This document shows, piece after piece, positions 13,271 to 18,580 of a stretch of 18,580 bases of DNA (its first letter is position 1; each line of letters begins with the position of its first letter). The stretch lies in NCBI GenBank assembly GCA_035555435.1, contig DATMGN010000038.1:1-18580 (forward strand). The letters run 5' to 3'. Under the pieces are notes generated by a model. The model saw only the letters and a list, made by a program, of their open reading frames with translations, was not told the DNA's origin and did no database searches. A program made the position numbers and the translations under genes. The stretch comes from 73-13 sp035555435 (GTDB taxonomy: Bacteria; Actinomycetota; Actinomycetes; Actinomycetales; Microbacteriaceae).

Positions 13271-14455
13271 GTGAGCGACTCCGCAGCCACCTATCGCGCC
13301 GCCGGTGTGGATGTCGCGGCCGGCGACCTCGCGGTCGAGCTCATGAAGCAGTCGGTGACGCGCACGCACGGACCCGAGGTGCTCGGCGGGGTCGGCGGCT
13401 TCGCGGGGCTCTGGGACGCGAGCGCGCTGCAGGGCTACCGCCACCCGCTGCTCGCGACGTCGACGGACGGCGTCGGCACGAAGGTCGCGATCGCCCAGGC
13501 GCTCGACATCCACGACACGATCGGCCAGGACCTCGTCGCGATGATCGTCGACGACATCGTCGTGGTCGGCGCGAAACCGCTCTTCATGACCGACTACATC
13601 GCGTGCGGCCGCGTCGTGCCGGACCGGATCGCGGCGATCGTGCGCGGCATCGCGGAGGCGTGCGAGGCGACCGGCACCGCCCTCGTCGGCGGCGAGACGG
13701 CGGAGCACCCGGGCCTGCTGGGTCCCGACGAGTACGACGTCGCGGGCGCGGCGGTCGGCGCGGTCGAGGCGGACGCGGTGCTCGGCCCGGAGCGCGTCGA
13801 GGACGGCGATGTCGTGCTCGCGCTCGCCAGCTCGGGCCTGCACTCCAACGGCTTCTCGCTCGTGCGCCACATCCTCGCGACCGCGTCGATCGACGTGCGC
13901 GACGAGCTCCCCGAGTTCGGCGGCATCGTCGGCGAGACCCTGCTCGCGCCGACGCGCCTCTACACGGCGCCGCTCATCGGCATCCTCGAGGACCCGGAGT
14001 TCGGCCGCGGGATCCATGCTCTCAGCCACGTCACGGGTGGCGGCATCGCCGCGAACCTCGCGCGAGTCCTGCCCAAGGGCACCTCGGTCGAGCTCGACCG
14101 CTCGACCTGGTCGCCGAGCAGCGTCTTCCGGGTGCTCTCCGACATCGCCGGCACGTCGCTCGAGTCCGCCGAGGGGACCTGGAATCTGGGGATCGGCTTC
14201 CTCGCGGTCGTCGCAGAACGCGATGCGGCCGCGATCTCCGCGGCGCTCGCGGCCGCCGGCATCCCGGCCTGGGAGGCGGGACGGGTGTCGATGCGACCCT
14301 TGGGCTCGGCTTCGCCTCGCTCAGGGAGCGGGGAGGGCGCGCCTCGCTCAGGGAGCGACGGCGGCGCGGGGGTCGACGAGCAGGACGGCTGGGTCGTCGG
14401 CGCGAAGGGCGTCGACGGCGGAGCGGTCAGACTCGTCGGCCGCTACGCGGACTGA
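13271..14455 (+). CDS. purM: Phosphoribosylformylglycinamidine cyclo-ligase (AIR synthetase)
   Basis: This enzyme closes FGAM to AIR with ATP (step 5). It is 394 aa, against roughly 340-360 for most family members. Key blocks are YRAAGVDVAAGDLAVELMK (8-26), ATSTDGVGTKVAIA (62-75) for nucleotide binding, ALVGGETAEHPG, ALASSGLHSNGFSLVRHI, and SHVTGGGIAANLARVLP. The extra length sits near the C-terminus (about residues 340-375), between the AAGIPAWEAGRVS and GAKGVDGGAVRLVGRY segments. There the protein reads PRSGSGEGAPRSGSDGG, encoded by a 27-bp tandem duplication (14313-14366). The insert falls in a loop-like glycine/serine stretch, so the enzyme is probably active. The GTG start is fixed by TAGCCT 6 nt upstream. 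The last 13 bases overlap DUF3073 on the other strand. Confidence 0.97.
   Translation: MSDSAATYRAAGVDVAAGDLAVELMKQSVTRTHGPEVLGGVGGFAGLWDASALQGYRHPLLATSTDGVGTKVAIAQALDIHDTIGQDLVAMIVDDIVVVGAKPLFMTDYIACGRVVPDRIAAIVRGIAEACEATGTALVGGETAEHPGLLGPDEYDVAGAAVGAVEADAVLGPERVEDGDVVLALASSGLHSNGFSLVRHILATASIDVRDELPEFGGIVGETLLAPTRLYTAPLIGILEDPEFGRGIHALSHVTGGGIAANLARVLPKGTSVELDRSTWSPSSVFRVLSDIAGTSLESAEGTWNLGIGFLAVVAERDAAAISAALAAAGIPAWEAGRVSMRPLGSASPRSGSGEGAPRSGSDGGAGVDEQDGWVVGAKGVDGGAVRLVGRYAD
14313..14366 (+). repeat. Two tandem 27-bp units in frame within purM
   Basis: Units 14313-14339 and 14340-14366 share the identical 18-bp start cgcctcgctcagggagcg and then diverge. The period is exactly nine codons, so the duplication keeps the frame. 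The unit resembles small GC-rich dispersed repeats of Microbacteriaceae and is partly related to 9905-9936. Confidence 0.75.
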
Positions 14456-14658
14456 ACCGCGTCGGAGTCCTCTTCGTCGCCCTCGAGGTCGTCCTCGTCG
14501 TCGAACTCCGCATACTTGGCGGCGATGTCGTCGTAGTCCGACTGCCCGCCCGATTCCGCGAGTTCGCGCTCGAGCGCGCTGTAGTTCGTATCCGGGCTGA
14601 AGTACTTCAGTTCGCGGGCGACCTTTGTATGCTTCGCCTTCTGACGGCCGCGGCCCAT
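14443..14658 (-). CDS. DUF3073 family protein
   Basis: 71 aa, beginning MGRGRQKAKHTKVARELKYF, which is the DUF3073 hallmark: a basic N-terminus and the segment KYFSPDTNYSALERELA. A strongly acidic tail follows (EFDDEDDLEGDEEDSDA). A homologue stands convergent to purM in mycobacteria (Rv0810c), so the pairing is conserved, but no function is known. The ATG at 14658 is preceded by AGGGG about 9 nt upstream as ribosome binding site. A TAGACT box with an upstream TG (extended -10) lies at 14702-14697, so unlike most genes here it has a leader of about 30 nt. The 3' end overlaps the purM 3' end by 13 nt. The length and charge pattern suggest a small nucleic-acid- or ribosome-associated protein, which is inference. 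Confidence 0.92.
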   Translation of the reverse strand: MGRGRQKAKHTKVARELKYFSPDTNYSALERELAESGGQSDYDDIAAKYAEFDDEDDLEGDEEDSDAVQSA

Positions 14659-14696
14659 CTGGCCACCCCTTTGCATGACAGGAAAGACTGGCCAAG

Positions 14697-14702
14697 AGTC
14701 TA
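14697..14702 (-). promoter_or_regulatory. Putative extended -10 box of the DUF3073 gene
   Basis: On the minus strand TGATAGACT combines the extended -10 TG with the TANNNT box, 38 nt before the ATG. A small AGACT/AGTCT dyad (14685-14701) overlaps it. Confidence 0.4.
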
Positions 14703-14760
14703 TCACCGGAAGGCATCGTGGCCGTCCCACCCCCGACACCGCGGCGCTGCCGGTCCCTCC

Positions 14761-14766
14761 TAGGCT
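14761..14766 (+). promoter_or_regulatory. Putative -10 box of the flavin monooxygenase gene (leaderless promoter)
   Basis: TAGGCT ends 7 nt before the ATG at 14774. It supports that start over an in-frame ATG at 14675, which would add 33 residues with no family similarity. Confidence 0.5.
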
Positions 14767-14773
14767 GGGGCGC

Positions 14774-15910
14774 ATGGACGAGCCCACCGCCCACGCGCCG
14801 GTGGTCGTGATCGGCGCGGGTCAGGCGGGCCTCTCGGTGGCCTACTTCCTGCGCCGCCTGGGGCTGGATCCGGGCAACGATTTCGTCATGCTCGATCGCG
14901 GTCCGGGGCCCGGGGGCGCGTGGCAGCACCGCTGGAGCGCGCTGCGGATCGGCACGGCGCACCGCATCGCCGATCTGCCCGGCATGGAGGAGCTCGGGGT
15001 GAGCTTCGAGACGGCCGACCGCTCAGCGCCCGCCCGGGATATCGTCGCCGACTACTACGGGCGCTACGAGGACCACTACGGCCTCCAGGTCGTCCGCCCG
15101 GCCGAGGTGCTGGGTGTCGTCAACCGCGGCACCGACCTCCTCACGACGTTCCGCGACGGGGACGGGGATGAGCTCACGGTGGAGTCCGAGATCGTCGTCA
15201 ACGCCTCGGGCACGTGGGGCGCGCCGTTCGTGCCCTGGTATCCGGGGCGCGACGCCTTCCTCGGTCGGCAGGTGCACACGGCCGACTACACCGGCGCGGA
15301 CGCGTTCGCGGGGCAGCGCGTCGTCGTCGTCGGGGGCGGCACCTCGGCGATGGGTTTCGTGCTCGAGCTCGAGTCGGTCGCGTCGGAGATCGTGTGGGTG
15401 AGCCGGCGCCCGATCGACTGGGTGGACGAGACCCCGGATGCGAATCTCGAGGGGCGGCTCGACGCGGTCACGCGGCAGGACGAGGCGGCGCGCGCCGGGC
15501 GCGCACTGCCGAGCATCGTGAGCGGGACGGGGATCCCGCGCTCGCGCCGGGTCCAGCAGGGCATCGATCGGGGGCTGCTGCACGCGCACCCGATGTTCTC
15601 CGCGATCGAGCCGGACGGCGTGCGCTGGGAGCCGGGCGTGCGCGAGGACGGCGTGGAGTTCTTCGCGGCGGACGTAATCATCTGGGCGACCGGCTTCCGG
15701 CCGGAGCTGCGGCATCTCGCCCCGCTGCGGCTGCGCGAGCAGGCGGGCGGCGTCGTCGTCGCGCAGGGCAGCTCGTGGCGGGACCCGCGGGTGTTCTTCG
15801 CCGGCTACGGACCCCAGGCTTCGACGATCGGCGCGAACCGGGCGGGCCGCTTCGTCGCGCGGCAGGTCGTCGCGTCGCTGAGTCGCATCCGCGCCGCCCG
15901 CAAGGGGTGA
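14774..15910 (+). CDS. FAD/NAD(P)H-dependent flavin monooxygenase-like protein
   Basis: A 378-aa two-dinucleotide-binding-domain flavoprotein of the FMO / CzcO-like class. The FAD Rossmann motif is VVVIGAGQAG (GxGxxG at 14-19). The NAD(P) motif is VVVVGGGTSA (187-192). Between them FLGRQVHTADY (162-172) fits the FMO fingerprint FxGxxxHxxxY exactly. WATGFRPEL is the second ATG-type motif, and FAGYGPQASTIGANRAGR lies near the end. It is cytosolic; no signal peptide is seen. The substrate is unknown; relatives oxidise soft nucleophiles or ketones. It is divergent from DUF3073 across 115 bp and followed by a 322-bp gene-free stretch containing hairpins. Oxidoreductase versus monooxygenase activity cannot be separated from sequence alone. 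Confidence 0.85.
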   Translation: MDEPTAHAPVVVIGAGQAGLSVAYFLRRLGLDPGNDFVMLDRGPGPGGAWQHRWSALRIGTAHRIADLPGMEELGVSFETADRSAPARDIVADYYGRYEDHYGLQVVRPAEVLGVVNRGTDLLTTFRDGDGDELTVESEIVVNASGTWGAPFVPWYPGRDAFLGRQVHTADYTGADAFAGQRVVVVGGGTSAMGFVLELESVASEIVWVSRRPIDWVDETPDANLEGRLDAVTRQDEAARAGRALPSIVSGTGIPRSRRVQQGIDRGLLHAHPMFSAIEPDGVRWEPGVREDGVEFFAADVIIWATGFRPELRHLAPLRLREQAGGVVVAQGSSWRDPRVFFAGYGPQASTIGANRAGRFVARQVVASLSRIRAARKG

Positions 15911-16000
15911 ATGGAAGCTCCGCGGACTGGCCCTCGTACTGGGGGAGCAGTGCCCTGCATCGCGCGGTGCCCCGGGAGTAGCGTGGGCGCCGCGGTACGA

Positions 16001-16056
16001 ACGGGTCCCGGGCTCCGTTCCGATCTCCGGGTCGGACGCCCCTCGGAGCCGGACCC
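16001..16056. repeat. Inverted repeat with 13-bp stem between the monooxygenase and crcB genes
   Basis: Arm 16001-16015 pairs with 16044-16056 over 13 bp, with a 2-nt bulge (16007-16008) and a 28-nt loop. It lies 90 nt after the monooxygenase stop and could terminate transcription. Confidence 0.5.
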
Positions 16057-16069
16057 GGCGGATCGGCAT

Positions 16070-16129
16070 AAGAATCGCCCCGGGCAGCGCCCTGTCCCCA
16101 GTTGCCGCGACTGTCCGGGGTTGATTCTT
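16070..16129. repeat. Imperfect inverted repeat AAGAATC...GATTCTT
   Basis: The outer arms AAGAATC (16070-16076) and GATTCTT (16123-16129) are perfect. After a small internal loop, 16078-16087 pairs with 16111-16120 (10 bp, one G-U). The terminal loop is 23 nt. The A/T-rich ends stand out against the GC-rich surroundings. Confidence 0.55.
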
Positions 16130-16173
16130 GCGGCCCGGGAGCTCCGCGCGATCCCGCTCTATTCGACCTCGCC

Positions 16174-16227
16174 TGGCGGTGCCTCACGTGCAGTCGCGGG
16201 CCCCGCATTGAGCGCAAGGCACCGCCA
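16174..16227 (-). terminator. 11-bp inverted repeat just after crcB, probable terminator
   Basis: tggcggtgcct (16174-16184) is the exact reverse complement of 16217-16227, with a 32-nt loop that itself contains a small GC hairpin. It starts 5 nt beyond the crcB stop and suits a terminator for the minus-strand crcB pair. No U-tract is seen. Together with the repeats at 16001-16129 it explains most of the 15911-16232 gene-free stretch. Confidence 0.5.
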
Positions 16228-16232
16228 CACGC

Positions 16233-16604
16233 TCACACGAGCGCGAGGGCGATCGCGGCGCCCAGGGCCGCGCAGCCGAGCCCGAGCGCGATGCTGCCGG
16301 CGAGGTTGCCGACCGCGGCCCAGCCGCGCCCATCCAGCGCGAGGCGGACGGTGTCGACGGCGAACGTGCTGAACGTCGTGAACGCGGCGCACAGGCCCGT
16401 CGCCCCGATGAGCAGCCATGCCGCGGGGATCACCGAGGCGAGTCCGAAGAGGACGCCGACGAGGAGGCTGCCGATCGCGTTCACGACGAGGATCACGACC
16501 GGGAAGCGCTCCCGCCTGCCGAAGAGCACGACGGCGCCGTGGCGCAGCAGCGCGCCGCCGACGCCCGCCGCGAGCACGAGCGCGAAGAGGAGCCCGGCGC
16601 TCAT
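16233..16604 (-). CDS. crcB: CrcB/FluC fluoride channel subunit (second of pair)
   Basis: 123 aa with four membrane segments, the usual CrcB size. It shows GVGGALLRHGAVVLFG (about 14-29), FPVVILVVNAIGSLLVGVLF with the pore asparagine, and AFTTFSTFAVDTVRL, the phenylalanine/threonine box of Fluc channels. These proteins form dual-topology dimers that export fluoride passively. In Gram-positives two adjacent genes often encode heterodimer partners. The ATG at 16604 overlaps the stop of the upstream crcB as ATGA (16604-16601), indicating translational coupling and balanced synthesis. Longer upstream open frame is shadow sequence. Confidence 0.93.
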   Translation of the reverse strand: MSAGLLFALVLAAGVGGALLRHGAVVLFGRRERFPVVILVVNAIGSLLVGVLFGLASVIPAAWLLIGATGLCAAFTTFSTFAVDTVRLALDGRGWAAVGNLAGSIALGLGCAALGAAIALALV

Positions 16605-17104
16605 GCCTCGTCCTCCTCGCGCACCGGCGCGCGGGGGATGAGGCGCGCACGGGCGATGCGACGGCCGAGCAGGATCCCGACGAGGGCGGCGAGCAGCCCC
16701 GCGAAGACCGAGCCGATGAGGACGCCGGCCGCCTGCGCGAGCGAGCCGGGCTCGACCGAGCCGGGTCCGTGGGCGAGCGGGCCGCCCTGTGTCGTCGCGA
16801 CGACGGCGATCATGATGCTGGAGAACGTCGTGAACGAGCCGAGCACGCCGGCCCCGAGCCCCGCGCGCACCCAGGGTGCGGCGCTCGACCAGGTGGCGGC
16901 CGTCAGCACGCCGAGCGCGAAGGCCCCGAGCGTGTTCGCGAGGATCGTCGACCACGGCACGGCGTCGAGCGCGTGCGGCAGCAGGAGGTCGAGCCCAAAG
17001 CGCGCGGAGGTGCCGATCGCGGCGCCGACTGCGACGGCGACCCAGCTCGCGATCGCGGCCAGTGTCGCGCCGCGATCAGCGGCGGGTGCGGCGGGCCGGC
17101 TCAC
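16601..17104 (-). CDS. crcB: CrcB/FluC fluoride channel subunit (first of pair)
   Basis: 167 aa, longer than a minimal CrcB. It has a 15-20-residue alanine-rich N-terminus, a glycine/proline loop (QGGPLAHGPGSVEPGS) between segments 3 and 4, and a charged C-terminal tail ending REEDEA. Core motifs are VGAAIGTSARFGLDLLLP, STILANTLGAFALGVL with the conserved asparagine, and GSFTTFSSIMIAVV. The GTG at 17104 lies 6 nt after a TATCGT box on the minus strand, so the transcript is probably leaderless and no fluoride riboswitch can precede it. It lies 27 bp downstream of the KimA-like permease gene and overlaps the second crcB by 4 nt. With that partner it should form the fluoride exporter. Confidence 0.92.
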   Translation of the reverse strand: MSRPAAPAADRGATLAAIASWVAVAVGAAIGTSARFGLDLLLPHALDAVPWSTILANTLGAFALGVLTAATWSSAAPWVRAGLGAGVLGSFTTFSSIMIAVVATTQGGPLAHGPGSVEPGSLAQAAGVLIGSVFAGLLAALVGILLGRRIARARLIPRAPVREEDEA

Positions 17105-17110
17105 GGCACC

Positions 17111-17116
17111 ACGATA
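17111..17116 (-). promoter_or_regulatory. Putative -10 box of the crcB pair (leaderless promoter)
   Basis: On the minus strand TATCGT ends 6 nt before the crcB GTG (17104), inside the 27-bp gap to the upstream permease gene. Confidence 0.45.
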
Positions 17117-17131
17117 GGCGGGCGGCCGCCG

Positions 17132-18580
17132 TCAGTCGCGCCGCGCGCCCGAGTGCCGCTCCTGCGAGCGCGCGGGCGCGTCGACCCCGGTGATGTGGCG
17201 CCGGATGAGCGGGCGTGCGGGCTCCCCGCGACGGTCCTGCCCGGGCACGGGGCGCGGGGGTCGGCGCAGGAGCAGCTTCGCGTCGTCGAGCAGCCACGGC
17301 ACGATCGCGACGGCGACGCCGGGCACGAGCAGGAGCTTCGCCTTGATGCGCTGCGACGCGTGGTTGTGCAGGATCGACTGCCACCAGTGGCCGACGACGA
17401 ACTGGGAGAGGTAGACGGTCGTCACGTCGGAGCCATGGGTGCGCCGGTGCTCGGCGATGTAGGCGATGAGCGGTTCGCTGATCCCGCGATACGGGGAGTC
17501 GAGGATCGTGAGCGGCACGAGGATGCCGTGCTCGGCCCACTGGCGCTCGAGCCGTGCGGCCGCCTCGCGGTCGATCGCGACGTGGACGGCTTCGAGCGTG
17601 TCGTGCCGCATCGCAATCGCGTAGTCGAGCGACTTCAGGCTCGGCTTGGTGAGCGCGCCGACGAGCACGATCGCGTGGTCGCCGCTCGCGCCGAACTCGG
17701 TCACGTCGTCGACGGCGAGCTCCCGCCCGACCTCGCGGTAGTAGCGGTGGATGCGGTACATGACGTACCGGAGCACGGGCATGAGCGCGAAGACGATCCA
17801 GGCGCCGTGCGTGAACTTGGTGATCGTCACGACGATGAGCACGCCGGCGGTGAGCACCGCGCCCGCGCCGTTGATGATGAGCCCGCCGACGGTGCCGCGT
17901 CGCGCGCCGCGTCGCCGTCGGCGCCGCCAGTGCACGACCATGCCGATCTGCCCGAGCGTGAAGCTCACGAAGACGCCGATGATGTAGAGCTGGATGAGGT
18001 GGGTCACGCTGGCCTGGAACGCGACGATGAGCAGGCCCGCCGCGACCGCGAGCGCGATCACGCCGTTGGAGTAGACGAGCCGGTCGCCGCGGGTGTTGAG
18101 CGACTTCGGCGCGTAGGCGTCGCGGGCGAGCACGGATCCGAGCAGCGGGAAGCCGTTGAACGCGGTGTTCGCCGCGAGCAGGAGGACGAGCGCGGTCGCG
18201 CCCTGGATGACGAAGAACGGCATCGAGTTCGCGCCGAACACGCTCGTCGCGAGCTGCGCGATGACGGACGACTGCGGCTGCGTCGCGCACGCCGCCCAGC
18301 CCTGCAGGTCGCAGGGGCTCTCGACGTAGTGGACCTGGGTGAGGAGTGCGAGCGCCGTGACGCCGACGAACAGGGCGATCGCGATCGCGCCCATGATGAC
18401 GAGCGTGCGCTGGGCGTTGCGCACCTTGGGCGCGCGGAACGCGGGCACGCCGTTGGAGACCGCCTCGACGCCGGTGAGCGCGGAGCAGCCGGAGGCGAAG
18501 GCCCGCAGGAGCAGCAGCACGAGGCCGGCCTGCGTGAGGTCGTGCGCCTCGACGCCGAACTGCGCCGACTCGGCGAGCGG
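17132..18580 (-). CDS. KimA-like APC-superfamily permease (potassium uptake type), C-terminal part
   Basis: The frame is open to the right edge, so the N-terminus (several membrane segments) is missing; 482 residues are seen. RAFASGCSALTGVEAVSNGV is the unwound-helix motif of KimA/YdaO-type APC transporters, followed by PAFRAPKVRNAQRTL and about seven more membrane segments. A soluble C-terminal domain then carries VLVGALTKPSLKSLDYAIAM, AVHVAIDREAAARL, LTILDSPYRGISEPLIAYI and SQFVVGHWWQSILHNHASQR, matching my recollection of the B. subtilis KimA cytosolic domain, which binds cyclic di-AMP. The likely function is proton-coupled potassium uptake. The alternative is an amino-acid permease, as such genes are often labelled. 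The tail after about residue 432 is basic, proline-rich and variable. Confidence 0.85.
   Translation of the reverse strand, partial: PLAESAQFGVEAHDLTQAGLVLLLLRAFASGCSALTGVEAVSNGVPAFRAPKVRNAQRTLVIMGAIAIALFVGVTALALLTQVHYVESPCDLQGWAACATQPQSSVIAQLATSVFGANSMPFFVIQGATALVLLLAANTAFNGFPLLGSVLARDAYAPKSLNTRGDRLVYSNGVIALAVAAGLLIVAFQASVTHLIQLYIIGVFVSFTLGQIGMVVHWRRRRRRGARRGTVGGLIINGAGAVLTAGVLIVVTITKFTHGAWIVFALMPVLRYVMYRIHRYYREVGRELAVDDVTEFGASGDHAIVLVGALTKPSLKSLDYAIAMRHDTLEAVHVAIDREAAARLERQWAEHGILVPLTILDSPYRGISEPLIAYIAEHRRTHGSDVTTVYLSQFVVGHWWQSILHNHASQRIKAKLLLVPGVAVAIVPWLLDDAKLLLRRPPRPVPGQDRRGEPARPLIRRHITGVDAPARSQERHSGARRD

Overview
The window comes from the chromosome of a high-GC actinobacterium. By eye the G+C is about 70% or more, with heavy use of GTG starts. 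Protein character and gene order point to the Microbacteriaceae: a PurS/PurQ/PurL FGAM synthase, a sterol-carrier-family protein, a DUF3073 gene facing purM, and a PurF without propeptide. The genus cannot be fixed from the sequence alone.

The core (about 400-14660) is a de novo purine biosynthesis locus spread over both strands. On the plus strand are purL (402-2717) and purM (13271-14455). On the minus strand are purS-purQ (6250-5224), purD-purC (9265-7179, joined by a GTGA overlap) and purF (12503-11046). Together they encode pathway steps 1 (PurF), 2 (PurD), 4 (PurS+PurQ+PurL), 5 (PurM) and 7 (PurC). The steps encoded by purN/T, purE/K, purB and purH are not in the window. Between the pur genes lie accessory genes: a CPBP-like membrane protein (3148), a ChrA-type chromate transporter (3992-5182, minus), a two-domain VOC enzyme (6280-7137, minus), a plus-strand DUF3465 / sterol-carrier-family pair (9331-10226), a small membrane protein (10290-10709), a short PhnB-like VOC protein (10719) and an ASCH-domain protein (12639). 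DUF3073 (14658-14443, minus) overlaps the purM 3' end tail to tail.

The left edge (2-391) is the C-terminus of a probably exported protein with a DUF11-like domain. The right part holds an FMO-like flavin monooxygenase (14774-15910). A 322-bp gene-free stretch with three inverted repeats follows. Then, on the minus strand, come an overlapping pair of CrcB/FluC fluoride-channel subunits (16233-17104) and the C-terminal part of a KimA-like potassium/amino-acid-type permease that runs off the right edge (17132-18580).

The most consistent non-coding signal is a TANNNT (-10) hexamer placed exactly 6 or 7 nt before the start codon of most transcription units (purL, purS, purD, purM, chrA, crcB and others). 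This is the layout of leaderless mRNAs, and it fixes several start codons. Other signals are dyads at the purF and ASCH promoters, a perfect 20-bp inverted repeat before purM, and small repeats that appear to have expanded in frame inside purM and the sterol-carrier gene. I see no mobile element, CRISPR array, tRNA or rRNA. Apart from these signals the window looks like an ordinary housekeeping region.
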